A stretch of DNA of 64,000 nucleotides from Heterocephalus glaber. Its lineage: Eukaryota; Chordata; Mammalia; Rodentia; Bathyergidae. A program made the translations under genes and the position numbers. The notes beneath the pieces are model-generated. The model searched no databases, had not been told where the DNA came from, and saw nothing but the letters and a program-made list of their open reading frames with translations. The DNA lies in NCBI RefSeq assembly GCF_000247695.1, contig NW_004624795.1, positions 2,903,307 through 2,967,306 of the forward strand, in the 5' to 3' direction. Position 1 is the first letter of the stretch; the number at the start of each line of letters is the position of its first letter. Of this stretch, positions 21,501 to 27,549 are shown piece by piece.

Positions 21501-22746
21501 CCAGCTCTCTCAGATCCTTTTCCTACGTCAGATGTCCACAGTCAGGTGGCTAAAGAAAGTTCACAGTGAGGAGAAAGCCAGAGAATGACTGATCGCGCCT
21601 GCCTCACAAGCGCAAGGTTCTGAGTTCAACCCCCAGTACAGAGAAAGTATAGAGAATGACGATGATGATGCCTGGGCTGACTTGCAGGTCAGTCTTCTGC
21701 CTCCACTGCTGGAACCAAAAAGAGGGCAGCACCAAAAGGAGCCAAAAAAGACCCAGCCTTGAATTCTGAGGCCTCTGCAAAGCCCGATCCCGCCAAAACC
21801 AAGTATCGACGCAAAAGGAAGCCATCCACTTCGGATGATTCGGATTCTAACTTTGAGAAAATCATTTCTAAAGGAGCCACAAGCAAGGTATTTATCCCCG
21901 TTTTATCCTTTTGTTGCGTCTTTGTTGCTGGTTTGGGGGTTTGGGAGGAGGTGGGATGCTTCTGAGGGTTGAACTGGGGTGCCGTACCACTGAGCTGCAT
22001 CCTTAGCCCTTTCTAAAATTTAAGACTGGGTCTCGATAAGTTGCCCAGTCTGTCCTCGAGCTTCCAATCCTCCTGCCTCTCCCTCCCTAGAGCTGGGATC
22101 AGAGGTGTGTGCCACCATGCCCAGCTTGCTGTGTATGTTTTTTTGTTGCTGTTGTGGTTTTTTTTGGTACCGGGGATCAAACCTGGGGCCTTGTGCTTGT
22201 GAGGCAGACGGCGGAACCACTGAGCTAAACCCCCCAGCCCCACTGTAGATGTTTTGAGACACGTGAGCATTTGCTAATAATTTGACATATTTTTGATACA
22301 ATAAACTCCTAATCTATTAATTTTTCCTGTGTAGTTATTACAAAGTTTATTTAGTTGTTACAAAGTTAATTATGACCCAACTTAAGCACTGGGACAGTTC
22401 TACCTTGCATTTCTTTCTTTCTTTTTTTTTTTCCCCTTGCATCTATTTCTTACTACTAGGTGGAAGGGGAAAGCCCAGATTGCAGGGTAGAAATTACGCT
22501 GTTGGGTTTATGTGGTGCAAATTACTTGGCTTCCAGCAGCGTGCCTGCCTCGCAAGCGCAAGGTCCTGAGTTCAATCCCCGGTACCAAAAAACAAATCAC
22601 GTGGCTTTTCTCTTTAGAAATCCAAGGCCGAGAGCGATGACTTCCAGATGGCCCTCGACTCCTCCGTGACTCCTCGGGCAAAATCCGGGCGCACAAAGAA
22701 GCCTATAAAGTACCTAGAAGACTCAGACGATGATGACCTGTTTTAA
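409..22746 (+). CDS. TOP2A: TOP2A, DNA topoisomerase II alpha, 28 exons (3' part of gene)
   Basis: Type IIA topoisomerase: an ATP-driven homodimer that passes one DNA duplex through a transient double-strand break, needed for decatenation and chromosome segregation in dividing nuclei. Seen: 28 exons joined in one open frame (about 1264 residues, 264-1527), each bounded by AG/GT. In order: transducer half of the ATPase domain with KKK 342-344 and QTK 376-378; TOPRIM with EGDSA 461-465 and the D541/D543/D545 metal residues; winged-helix domain with catalytic Y805 preceded by R804 and the intercalating I856; coiled-coil/C-gate region; acidic-basic C-terminal domain ending DDDDLF. It is alpha rather than beta because the C-terminal segments match TOP2A and because GJD3 and RARA follow. 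The 5' part (exons 1-7) lies outside the window. Deduced length 1527 against 1531 in human. Confidence 0.97.
733..834 (+). CDS. TOP2A: TOP2A exon 9 (322-355)
   Basis: 34 codons, phase 0. Contains the basic K-loop [12 protein letters not shown] at 342-344 is the DNA-sensing loop of the transducer domain. Confidence 0.95.
939..1076 (+). CDS. TOP2A: TOP2A exon 10 (356-401)
   Basis: 46 codons. Contains DSQTKEN; Q376-T377-K378 is the QTK switch whose lysine contacts the ATP gamma phosphate. Donor gtgagt after the GCT alanine codon. Confidence 0.95.
1564..1650 (-). mobile_element. ID-like SINE
   Basis: Flanked by the target-site duplication AAAGCACACATTTTT on both sides. Confidence 0.88.
1868..1975 (+). 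repeat. old L2-like fragment
   Basis: Ends in the familiar 'cagtgcctagcacagtg...tttgttgaatgaa' pattern of ancient mammalian LINE2 tails. Weak. Confidence 0.35.
2166..2304 (+). CDS. TOP2A: TOP2A exon 11 (402-447)
   Basis: 139 bases, ends in phase 1 (DDANDA plus one G). Linker between the ATPase transducer and the TOPRIM domain, with the basic stretch [14 protein letters not shown]. Confidence 0.95.
2832..3423. mobile_element. mariner fossil, two 3' ends in inverted orientation
   Basis: The minus strand (3360 to 3066) encodes a decayed mariner transposase C-terminus ([10 protein letters not shown]...[12 protein letters not shown]). The acidic residue expected after DLAPC is replaced by Tyr, so the catalytic triad is broken. 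The same 3' end recurs inverted at 3330-3423 (DFQICFRK then stops). Outer arms 2832-2904 and 3353-3423 are about 80% reverse complements. A B1 SINE interrupts the left arm. Confidence 0.72.
2906..3062 (-). mobile_element. B1 SINE inside mariner fossil
   Basis: Reverse B1 body (ctggccttgaact ... cctgcctcagcctc). Splits the left mariner arm, so it is younger than the transposon. Confidence 0.75.
4019..4176 (+). CDS. TOP2A: TOP2A exon 12 (448-500), start of TOPRIM
   Basis: Acceptor tatttcag. LILTEGDSA places the catalytic glutamate E461. The junction codon is completed as Gly, followed by Ser where human has a second Gly. Also [12 protein letters not shown], typical of TOPRIM. Confidence 0.95.
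4375..4470 (-). mobile_element. ID-like SINE
   Basis: Flanked by perfect TGGCATATGTT repeats. The tail has become a (TTG)n run. Confidence 0.88.
4509..4812 (+). mobile_element. composite B1-ID SINE (B1-dID type), interrupted
   Basis: B1-like half, then A/T-rich linker, then a degenerate ID half ending ccccagaaccac. Split by the younger ID copy at 4633-4729. Confidence 0.7.
4633..4729 (-). mobile_element. ID-like SINE nested in composite SINE
   Basis: Exact target duplication TTAAAATAAATTTGT on each side; tail expanded to (TTTA)n. Confidence 0.88.
4937..5062 (+). CDS. TOP2A: TOP2A exon 13 (501-542), TOPRIM
   Basis: 42 codons, phase 0 at both ends. Ends IMIMTDQ, where D541 is the first of the DxDxD metal-binding aspartates. 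Confidence 0.95.
5225..5335 (+). CDS. TOP2A: TOP2A exon 14 (543-579), TOPRIM
   Basis: 37 codons. Starts [14 protein letters not shown], so D543 and D545 complete the metal triad. Ends ITPIVK before donor gtatgc. Confidence 0.95.
5371..5440 (+). mobile_element. 5'-truncated ID-like SINE
   Basis: Only the right half (gcaaggtcccgagtttgatcc) and tail, flanked by AAATAAATATTCCA repeats. Confidence 0.8.
5445..5900 (-). mobile_element. solo LTR-like element, class II ERV type
   Basis: Read on the minus strand: TATA-like tatatttata, an AATAAA (5618-5623), then CTTGGGCTCTTTGTTGTC and a CT-rich end, an arrangement like IAP-type LTRs. No internal gag/pol sequence. Boundaries uncertain. Confidence 0.5.
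5927..6032 (+). CDS. TOP2A: TOP2A exon 15 (580-614)
   Basis: Acceptor accacag; ends in phase 1 inside the GLG glycine codon. Encodes [19 protein letters not shown], the end of TOPRIM. The intron that follows is only 88 nt. Confidence 0.93.
6121..6230 (+). CDS. TOP2A: TOP2A exon 16 (615-651)
   Basis: Encodes [24 protein letters not shown] and ends ISL before gtaagt. The acceptor ttggtag has a poor, G-rich pyrimidine tract, but the frame fits exactly. Confidence 0.93.
6467..6559 (+). CDS. TOP2A: TOP2A exon 17 (652-682)
   Basis: 31 codons, phase 0. [31 protein letters not shown], in the linker leading into the winged-helix domain. Confidence 0.95.
6680..6830 (+). mobile_element. two ID-like SINEs in tandem, second truncated
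   Basis: 6680-6762 is a BC1-like ID copy (gtggtagagc). 6763-6830 is the right half of a second copy. Confidence 0.75.
7148..7354 (-). mobile_element. composite B1-ID SINE
   Basis: Degenerate ID half, poly-T linker of over 20 bases, B1 half in reverse. Confidence 0.75.
7401..7490 (+). mobile_element. ID-like SINE
   Basis: Complete body; tail interrupted by a C run after ccccggtac. Confidence 0.85.
7646..7795 (+). mobile_element. B1 SINE
   Basis: Full length, with the internal duplication of the ttcaaggccag segment that marks rodent B1. Confidence 0.88.
7822..7913 (+). mobile_element. ID-like SINE
   Basis: Near-consensus copy flanked by AATAAATAACATAGGAG repeats; looks young. Confidence 0.9.
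8178..8310 (-). mobile_element. ID-like SINE with (TATG)n tail
   Basis: The reverse tail has expanded into about eleven TATG/TGTA units (8178-8224). TTGCTTTGTCTTTA repeats flank tail plus body, showing the microsatellite grew from the SINE tail. Confidence 0.85.
8411..8565 (+). mobile_element. B1 SINE
   Basis: Full-length B1 with oligo-A tail. Confidence 0.87.
8787..8901 (+). CDS. TOP2A: TOP2A exon 18 (683-720)
   Basis: [21 protein letters not shown], ending SIPSMVD plus the first G of the next glycine codon. Acceptor cctcag, donor gtgagt. Confidence 0.95.
9002..9123 (+). CDS. TOP2A: TOP2A exon 19 (721-761), winged helix
   Basis: [17 protein letters not shown], a signature of type IIA topoisomerases, then [16 protein letters not shown]. 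Donor gtgagc. Confidence 0.95.
9398..9489 (-). mobile_element. ID-like SINE
   Basis: Complete reverse copy, 20-base T tail. Confidence 0.87.
9744..9827 (-). mobile_element. ID-like SINE
   Basis: Flanked by CTAATAACCATTTTTA on both sides. Confidence 0.87.
9852..10045 (+). mobile_element. composite B1-ID SINE
   Basis: B1 half then gagctggggatatagctcaatg...ccccagtaccac. Confidence 0.75.
10581..10729 (+). CDS. TOP2A: TOP2A exon 20 (762-810), active-site tyrosine
   Basis: Contains [21 protein letters not shown]805 is the nucleophile that forms the 5'-phosphotyrosyl DNA bond, preceded by catalytic R804. Phase 2 donor gtgagt. Confidence 0.96.
10772..10983 (-). mobile_element. partial ID-like SINE adjoining B1 SINE
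   Basis: 10772-10834 is the tail and right half of an ID copy. 10835-10983 is a full reverse B1. Confidence 0.78.
11130..11307 (+). mobile_element. composite B1-ID SINE, diverged
   Basis: B1 half with deletions, then ggctggagatgtggctcag and an A-rich end. Confidence 0.65.
11375..11910. repeat. ancient interspersed repeat, family not assigned
   Basis: Phrases such as 'caggccttacacgatctg' and 'gtgccaggcacattcc' belong to a common old mammalian repeat. I cannot name the family with confidence. Confidence 0.35.
11918..12042 (-). mobile_element. B1-type SINE fragment
   Basis: Poly-T then gagacagggcctcagtgtg, the left half of the composite type. Confidence 0.65.
12148..12379 (+). CDS. TOP2A: TOP2A exon 21 (811-888)
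   Basis: Longest exon here (232 bases). [29 protein letters not shown] includes I856, the residue that intercalates and bends the gate DNA. Confidence 0.95.
12492..12576 (-). mobile_element. ID-like SINE
   Basis: Flanked by exact TGTTAGTTGTATTGT repeats. Confidence 0.88.
12605..12985 (-). mobile_element. ERVL-MaLR-like solo LTR
   Basis: 'tgctgagacaaaatacctgac...aggagaagtttattttgactcacagt' matches the reverse of MST/ORR-type LTR ends, and it shares its layout with 15214-15597. No internal sequence. Confidence 0.55.
13033..13167 (+). CDS. TOP2A: TOP2A exon 22 (889-933)
   Basis: 45 codons, [19 protein letters not shown] to ELPIRTWTQ, tower domain. Donor gtaagt. Confidence 0.95.
13272..13472 (+). 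CDS. TOP2A: TOP2A exon 23 (934-1000)
   Basis: 67 codons, [16 protein letters not shown] to [10 protein letters not shown], phase 0. The donor gtatgt is followed at once by an ID SINE. The SINE's target duplication repeats the exon end and donor 99 bp downstream, so the upstream copy is taken as the true exon end because the next exon continues in frame from it. Confidence 0.93.
13482..13566 (-). mobile_element. ID-like SINE at TOP2A exon 23 donor
   Basis: Flanked by perfect 14-bp repeats CTATGGTATGTCTT (13468-13481 and 13567-13580). The repeated segment contains the last codon of exon 23 and its splice donor. Confidence 0.92.
13711..13906 (+). CDS. TOP2A: TOP2A exon 24 (1001-1065)
   Basis: [36 protein letters not shown], the coiled-coil arm that carries the C-gate. 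Ends in phase 1 after IDGKIII. Confidence 0.95.
14101..14190 (-). mobile_element. degenerate ID-like SINE
   Basis: gtgctggagaccaaaccc...aagcatgcagtctg, an old BC1-like form. Confidence 0.6.
14206..14291 (+). mobile_element. ID-like SINE
   Basis: ggctgggaatgtagctcagtg head, diverged right half. Confidence 0.7.
14392..14478 (+). mobile_element. ID-like SINE
   Basis: Near-consensus, flanked by AAGAAGAAAAGGCA repeats. Confidence 0.87.
14552..14629 (-). mobile_element. ID-like SINE
   Basis: Reverse copy with a nearly lost tail. Confidence 0.78.
14755..14850 (+). mobile_element. B1 SINE, internally deleted
   Basis: Left end and caagacc right end present; middle missing. Confidence 0.7.
15214..15597 (-). 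mobile_element. ERVL-MaLR-like solo LTR
   Basis: Second copy of the family at 12605-12985 (tagtcactttcccatcactgt ... cccacctgtgaacacatg). Confidence 0.55.
15790..15922 (+). mobile_element. B1 SINE
   Basis: gctgggcatggtgcttcag start, 15-base A tail. Confidence 0.83.
16225..16316 (+). CDS. TOP2A: TOP2A exon 25 (1066-1096)
   Basis: [32 protein letters not shown]-gate helix. Acceptor aaatag; the following intron is only 85 nt. Confidence 0.94.
16402..16566 (+). CDS. TOP2A: TOP2A exon 26 (1097-1151)
   Basis: Acidic insert [15 protein letters not shown], then the conserved [18 protein letters not shown]. Notably GC-richer than neighbouring exons (GACTCCGCCGCAGATACC). Donor gtgggc. Confidence 0.93.
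16683..16766 (+). CDS. TOP2A: TOP2A exon 27 (1152-1179)
   Basis: 28 codons, [28 protein letters not shown], the end of the catalytic core and return helix. Donor gtaggc. Confidence 0.94.
16809..16898 (+). mobile_element. ID-like SINE
   Basis: Near-consensus copy 43 bp after TOP2A exon 27. Confidence 0.88.
17053..17235 (+). CDS. TOP2A: TOP2A exon 28 (1180-1240), start of C-terminal domain
   Basis: 61 codons. Lysine-rich [16 protein letters not shown] and [14 protein letters not shown], the regulatory C-terminal domain that binds chromatin. Confidence 0.94.
17581..17671 (+). CDS. TOP2A: TOP2A exon 29 (1241-1270)
   Basis: [30 protein letters not shown], ends in phase 1. The start follows tgttttag. 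Confidence 0.92.
18078..18200 (+). mobile_element. B1 SINE
   Basis: Slightly deleted middle (cagcacaagatgctgagg). Confidence 0.75.
18409..18607 (+). mobile_element. composite B1-ID SINE
   Basis: Diverged B1 half, then ggctgggggtggcgctcagg and ccccaggaccacc. Confidence 0.65.
18770..18857 (+). mobile_element. ID-like SINE
   Basis: Flanked by ACAAGATGAATGAA repeats. Confidence 0.88.
19130..19316 (+). mobile_element. B1 fragment followed by ID-like SINE
   Basis: B1 left part to 19226, G run, then an ID copy from 19229 with full A and B boxes. Confidence 0.75.
19951..20103 (+). CDS. TOP2A: TOP2A exon 30 (1271-1321)
   Basis: [29 protein letters not shown] then [14 protein letters not shown]. 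Basic cluster followed by serine/acidic sites typical of the phosphorylated C-terminal domain. Confidence 0.93.
20319..20400 (-). mobile_element. ID-like SINE just before TOP2A exon 31
   Basis: Complete reverse copy ending ccccggccc, leaving only 20 bp to the exon. Confidence 0.9.
20421..20544 (+). CDS. TOP2A: TOP2A exon 31 (1322-1362)
   Basis: [35 protein letters not shown], an acidic CK2-like serine region. The acceptor ttaacag lies 20 bp after an ID SINE. Confidence 0.93.
20662..20705 (+). CDS. TOP2A: TOP2A exon 32 (1363-1377)
   Basis: Small 44-base exon, [14 protein letters not shown]. Phases (2 in, 1 out) fit both neighbours. Confidence 0.88.
21063..21185 (+). CDS. TOP2A: TOP2A exon 33 (1378-1418), divergent segment
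   Basis: [19 protein letters not shown]... to ATMKKTTAK. Poorly conserved, rich in Ala/Pro/Glu; only the MKKTTAK end resembles the human VKKTAAK. The pyrimidine-rich acceptor and matching phase support it. Confidence 0.85.
21597..21652 (+). mobile_element. truncated ID-like SINE
   Basis: Right half only (cctgcctcacaagcgcaagg), between imperfect agagaatgac repeats. Confidence 0.72.
21688..21887 (+). CDS. TOP2A: TOP2A exon 34 (1419-1485)
   Basis: Contains the bipartite nuclear localisation region [22 protein letters not shown]. Acceptor acttgcag, phase 0 donor gtattt. Confidence 0.94.
21958..22240 (-). mobile_element. composite B1-ID SINE followed by ID-like SINE
   Basis: 21958-22128 composite in reverse; 22139-22240 separate ID copy in reverse. 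Confidence 0.78.
22537..22597 (+). mobile_element. truncated ID-like SINE before TOP2A exon 35
   Basis: Right half of an ID copy between imperfect repeats caaattacttggctt / caaatcacgtggctt. Confidence 0.83.
22618..22746 (+). CDS. TOP2A: TOP2A exon 35, terminal coding exon (1486-1527)
   Basis: [11 protein letters not shown] to [15 protein letters not shown] and TAA at 22744-22746. A truncated ID SINE ends about 20 bp before the acceptor ctttag. Confidence 0.95.
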   Translation, partial: KSKAESDDFQMALDSSVTPRAKSGRTKKPIKYLEDSDDDDLF

Positions 22747-23557
22747 ACTGCGGTGATTGCTTTACGGAATAGTCTTACTGAGCCCAAGACTAGTTTTAAA
22801 GTTACCCTAAGGTCTTAGTCCCCTTCCTCTGGTTCAGGCTGGAAGGTATTTTAAACGGGACCTCAGAGGGAAGGAAGGGGAGCCCGAGGGAGGACCGAGG
22901 AGGGCAGCGGGCAGCTCCCAGCTCCCACAGGGACCTGGGCACTGTTATCTCCCATTTTGTCTTTGTCTTTTGTGTTTTCTTTCATCTGTAAAGGTGATGT
23001 TAATGTTAATCTCTCCCAGACTTATGCGAGCGCTTTGATTTAAAGTGTCCCTCTGCCTCCGCTCCTACTGTCACTACAAGATGGAGCACCCGGCTTACAG
23101 GCAGTGTGCCATCCCATAGGACTTGACGGTTCTGTACGAATGCTATCCGCTCAGCCTATCATGTGCTGAACTTCTGTGTAAGCAATGAGAAATTGCTTGT
23201 ATCCTTTTAAATTCATCAGAGGCTGAAGAAAACCACCTCGGCTAAGTCCACGTGACCTCCACACAGTGGGCAGGCGGGAGGAACTATACCCGTGCCCAAC
23301 CACTCCACTCGCCCCACCACTGCCCGGCCAGCATCAATCAGCCGCTGTGCTCACCCACGCTCTGGCGACCGCCCGACCTTCCTGGAAGTCTCCAGAATCC
23401 AGCCTGGAAACCTCAAGACCTGTGCTGTTCCGTGTTCCTTGTTGATGTCGTCGATGTTTCTGTAAATACTTACTTTGTCTTTCTAGTTAGCTCATTTCCA
23501 GAAATTTTATACTGTAACAAAATGATCTAAACATCACAACTTATGCTTCCCCTTTTT

Positions 23558-23638
23558 TTTTTGGTACTGGGGATCGAACTGGGGTCCTTCCGCTTGCAAA
23601 GCAAGCGATGGAACCACTGAGCTAAATCCCCGGCCCCA
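23558..23638 (-). mobile_element. ID-like SINE in TOP2A 3'UTR
   Basis: Flanked by ATGCTTCCCCTTTTT repeats; antisense to the mRNA. Confidence 0.9.
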
Positions 23639-23704
23639 ATGCTTCCCCTTTTTTAAACCTGTACTAAGCCTTTTCCTCATCTTAAAATAAGTCCTTTTCA
23701 AAAA

Positions 23705-23718
23705 AATAAATGAATAAA
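23705..23718 (+). terminator. TOP2A: TOP2A poly(A) signals, two overlapping-range AATAAA
   Basis: AATAAA at 23705-23710 and again at 23713-23718, the first on this strand downstream of the stop codon, about 960 bp into the 3'UTR. A T-rich stretch follows. Confidence 0.7.
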
Positions 23719-23814
23719 ATAAGCCCTTTGCAGACTGTTCATTTTCTGACAAGCTGGATGGGCTTTGGCAGTCCAGGAGCTGGGGCTCTGTGACTGGATG
23801 CGGAACGAGAAATA

Positions 23815-24150
23815 GTTTTTCTTTTTCGGTTGTCTTTGAGACAAGCTCTGGCTATGTAGTCCAGGCTGGCCTCGAAGTTACAGCAGTCCTCCTGCCCCAG
23901 CCTCCCGACTGCTCAGATTATAGGCTTGCTCCACCACTGCAGGCAGTCTAGAATATTTAAATGATATTTAAATATCAGGTGTGAGTGAATGGCTGTAGTC
24001 CCAACACTCTGGGAGGCTGAGGCAGGAGGATCAAAAGCTCCAGCCCAACCTGGGCAACTTTCGTGACACCCTGTCTCAAAACTTTAAAGAAGGGATGGGA
24101 ATACCACTCAATGCAAAGGCCCTGGGTTCAATTCCCAGTACAAAAATAAC
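23815..24150. mobile_element. reverse B1 (to 23948) then forward composite B1-ID (from 23977)
   Basis: Head-to-head pair directly after the TOP2A poly(A) region. Confidence 0.75.
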
Positions 24151-24171
24151 CAGAACAAAAACTATGTGTCC

Positions 24172-24306
24172 CGAATCGCTCACTGCATGCCTCTAATCTC
24201 AGCATGCAGGAGGCTGGGACAGGAGGATCACTGAGTTGGACCACCCTGGGCTACACAGTGAGTTCAGGGACAACCTGCACTGCAAAGAAAGATCCTGTTT
24301 TCCCAA
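24172..24306 (+). mobile_element. B1 SINE, diverged
   Basis: gcatgcctctaatctcagc start and the duplicated ggctacacagtgagttcag segment. Confidence 0.72.
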
Positions 24307-24489
24307 AACATTTAACTGTACAGGAAAGTCCTGGTGAGCAGACAGAAAAGATGGGAGACGGTCCTGTGTAATTTTATCAGAGCTCCACAATGGCACATTT
24401 ATTGTGTGTAAATTGTATCAGTGATCTAGGGCGAAGCTCTGTAACACAGTATAATGCTCAAAATATAAGCCAGTCCTGCGCACATCGGT

Positions 24490-24606
24490 GCTTTCTTTTT
24501 GAGGCAAGGTCTCACTATGTACCCCAGGCTGACCTTGAAAACGCAACTCTCCTCCCTCAGCCTCCTGAGCGCTGGGATGACAGGCGTGCAGCACCACGCC
24601 AGCTAC
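24490..24606 (-). mobile_element. B1 SINE
   Basis: gaggcaaggtctcactatgt to cgtgcagcaccacgcc. Confidence 0.78.
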
Positions 24607-24861
24607 AGAGTGTTCAGGGGTCCTGCTGAGAAAGTACAGCTTCCGATTCAATGGGGCTGGGCTGGGGCCTCAGATTCTGCATTTCTCACAAGTTCCCGAG
24701 TGATGCCAGCACCACAGGTTGTGGCCCCTTCTTGAAATAACGAAGGCATAACCCGAAGGCCAGTCACTCTGCCGTGTGTTCCCTGGGCCCGGGAGTGAGA
24801 GACGCCAGGCGCCGTCCCACCCAGGCCCGCCGGCTGAGAAGCACTTGTCTTGGGTTTGCGC

Positions 24862-24976
24862 TGCTGGTCACTGAACCCAGGCTCTCCTCTGTATCTTGAG
24901 ACAGCGTGTCACAAAGTTGCCCAAGCTGGACTTGGCCTTGCGATCCTCCTGCCGCAGCCTCCGAGGGCTAGGATGG
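24862..24976 (-). mobile_element. composite B1-ID fragment
   Basis: Short ID remnant (ggtcactgaacccaggc), then gagacagcgtgtcacaaagt. Confidence 0.6.
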
Positions 24977-25394
24977 GAGCCTTTGTTCAGCGAGCCGTCC
25001 TGCTGATTCTCAGTGCCATGATGTTGGGAACCGCTGCCCTGGGCACCAATGGGCACACAGCGGTCACAGCCGAACTTCAGCTGCTTCTCTGGATGCAATT
25101 TGGGTGGTTTCTATCTTCTTTTCTGGACTCTTCTGTAGTTTTCAAACCAGCAAATATTTTCTATCAAAACAAAAATGCCTTTTCTGTTGTTGTTCATAAA
25201 AGTAACACAGTTCTGGTTCGGAAGCAAAGAACTGGGCCACACCGGGAACTGATCACAGATGTTCCTCGATTTCCACAGCCCGGAGCCTCTCCAGACCCCA
25301 GCAGGCTGCCGGGGCGCCAGGCACCCAGGGTGCGGGCGAGGGGGCAGCGTCCTCCGACCCGGTGCTCGGGCCAGGTCACAGGGAGCTCCTCTTC

Positions 25395-25489
25395 TTTTGA
25401 GACAGAGTCTAGTCCAGGCTGGCCTTGAACTCGGTCTGATGCTCCGGCCTCAGCCTCCCAAGCTCTGGGCTGACAGGCGAGGCTGGCTT
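25395..25489 (-). mobile_element. B1 SINE fragment
   Basis: gagacagagtctagtccagg to tctgggctgacagg. Confidence 0.68.
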
Positions 25490-25753
25490 GCGGTCCCTCT
25501 TTGGACAGCACCGGAGGAACCGCGTTCACAGGCTTCCCACACACCCGCCCACCCGGTCTGTCGCCCTGCACAGCGTGGTGCCCGACCTGCCCGCTGAGGA
25601 CACCCACCACGCCCCGCGAGTCACTGGGTGGCAGCCAGCGGGTGGGCCGGGAGGCCTTGTCCCACTCAGCCGGACCCTGACCCGGTTACACCTGGCATGA
25701 CCGCAGGTCCTTGGGAGTTTTTACGCAAGAAACCCACTGAAAAGGAGAAGTAA

Positions 25754-25818
25754 GGGCCGGGGATCAGCTGGGTGGCTCGGCCCTGCTCGCCCAAGGCCGT
25801 GGGTTGTCCCAGGCCGGA
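25754..25818 (+). mobile_element. ID-like SINE, decayed
   Basis: ggccggggatcagctgggtg head with a rearranged right half. Confidence 0.55.
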
Positions 25819-26594
25819 TGAGACATACACTTAACCGCCGGGGGGCGCGCGCGGGAGGCCGCTGTGGTCAGCTCTGCGCAGCATCAGCGACACCTCCGCT
25901 ATCGGGCAGGCGCCCGTGCCCGCGCTGTGGCCTCGCGCTGGGGGACAGTGCGGGTGGCCCAGGCTCCCCACCCGCCCGCCTGGACCCCTCTGCGCCCCAC
26001 TCAGGCGGGGTCTGATGGGTTTTTCCAGGCTGGGCCTTGGGCCAGGCAGGGATAGGCCCGGGACAGCAGGAGGGGCGCGGGTGACAGCTCTGCCTCAGCG
26101 GGAGAGGGGAGACCCGCGGAGCCCCCCCACATCCTGTTTCCAGCATGTGGGGCCCGGGCTCCTGCTGCGCCTTTGGACTCTGGCCAGGGTGGCGCCCCCC
26201 ACCCAGGCCACTCCAGAGGGAGTGCTGAGGCGGGAGGAGACCAGGCGGGAGCCCACCCGGGCACAACCCTGAGCGCTGCAGGCTGGGCGGGGCCCAGGGC
26301 CTGTGTCCTCCCCCGAAGAGGAACAGGGAAGGGTCCGGCCACCTCCACGTGGCAGCCTCCAGCCCCACGCAAGCCCCAGGGACAGCCTGGTCCCAGACGC
26401 CCCCTGGGAAAGCCAGCCAGGCTGAAGCACACCTGCTGCATGACCCCCTGGCCTCAGTTTCCCTGATGTACACAGTGCTGGGCTCAGGATGCTGTGCAGG
26501 CTGGGAGGCTCCTGGGGAGGTGCGGGGGTCCCCTCGCCCTGCAGAGTCTGCATCGGCCACCCTCCCCCAGAGCAGAGGAGCACCTGCACCTCTA

Positions 26595-26740
26595 CACAGA
26601 CACATCTGTCATCCCAGCACTTGCAGGCTGAGGCAGGAGGATCAAGAGCTCAGGGGCAGGGCCAGGGACTCAGCCCAGTGGTTCCGCCGCCTGCCTCACA
26701 AGCACAAGGTCGCAGGTTCCTGGGTTACACTGCCCGGCCT
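26595..26740 (+). mobile_element. B1 fragment plus ID-like SINE
   Basis: tcatcccagcacttgcaggc (B1), then ccagggactcagcccagtgg (ID) from about 26665. Confidence 0.68.
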
Positions 26741-27549
26741 GTCTTAAAACCAACCAACCAAGGTGTTCATCCCAGCAACTGCAAGTCAGGGAACAGGAAA
26801 GAAGCCGAACCTTTGTTTAGGCCCAAGGCTGGCCCTGCTGGGCACCTCCTGGGTTTCCACACAGTGCTTTCTGGGGTTTTCCGCAACAGTGGGAACCTGA
26901 GTGTGAACACGGTGCTGGACAGACCAAATCCTGGGGGCAGCTGGCCGGCCTCCTCGGGTGACTGCCGGGCGATCCCGGCCCAGAGTGGCCACAGCCTAGT
27001 GGGAGCAGGGGCAGAAGGTGACACCTAAATGCCAGCCCCGAGACATGCCAGGGACACCAGCTGCGGTGGGCCCCGGTCACCTGGCACAGGATGCAGCTCC
27101 GGGTGACCCCAGCCCCATCTGCAGGCGGTGATAACCCGGGAGGGGCTGGCACGGGGGATGGAAACAGCCTGGCCAGGGTGGAGCTGCCATCAGCAGGGTC
27201 ACCCTGTCCCTGTCCCTTTAAGAGAAGGGGGAGGCGAGCCCCTCAGCCACCCTGTCCTGTCCTCCATCCCGGCTCCAACCCGAAAGGGAAAATGAAAGAG
27301 GGCCCGGGAGGGACAGGTCCCAGCCGGCGTCCCTGCTGCCCCGCTGCCCCGTGAGGGTCCAGCCCGGCCCTGGGTGAGTGGGGTGGGGTGGGTCTGGGGG
27401 CTCAGGGCCCTGCGGGATGTGGGAGTGGGGTGGGGGACCCTGGAGCGGGGCCACCTTGGCTTAGCCCCGTCCTGCGTGCGGTGGGAGATGGCCAGGCAGG
27501 TGGGGCCTTCTGGGTCCTGAGAGTCCGGGCGGGGCCCAAGGTGCGGGGA

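Larger units (their letters stand above)
22747..23735 (+). other. TOP2A: TOP2A 3' untranslated region
   Basis: Runs from the TAA to the paired AATAAA hexamers near 23.71 kb, about 1 kb. It is unspliced, with no other open frame of interest. An ID SINE in antisense orientation sits near its end (23558-23638). The exact cleavage site is inferred. Confidence 0.75.

Noticed and set aside
24850..25428. 192-codon frame in the TOP2A-GJD3 gap
   Set aside because: It begins inside a SINE remnant and ends in another B1. The hydrophobic middle part has no family resemblance.
25194..26605. several 110-245 codon frames on both strands near 25-27 kb
   Set aside because: Overlapping frames in all directions in GC-rich DNA with few stops. 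No motif, no splice-supported exon, and SINE pieces inside.
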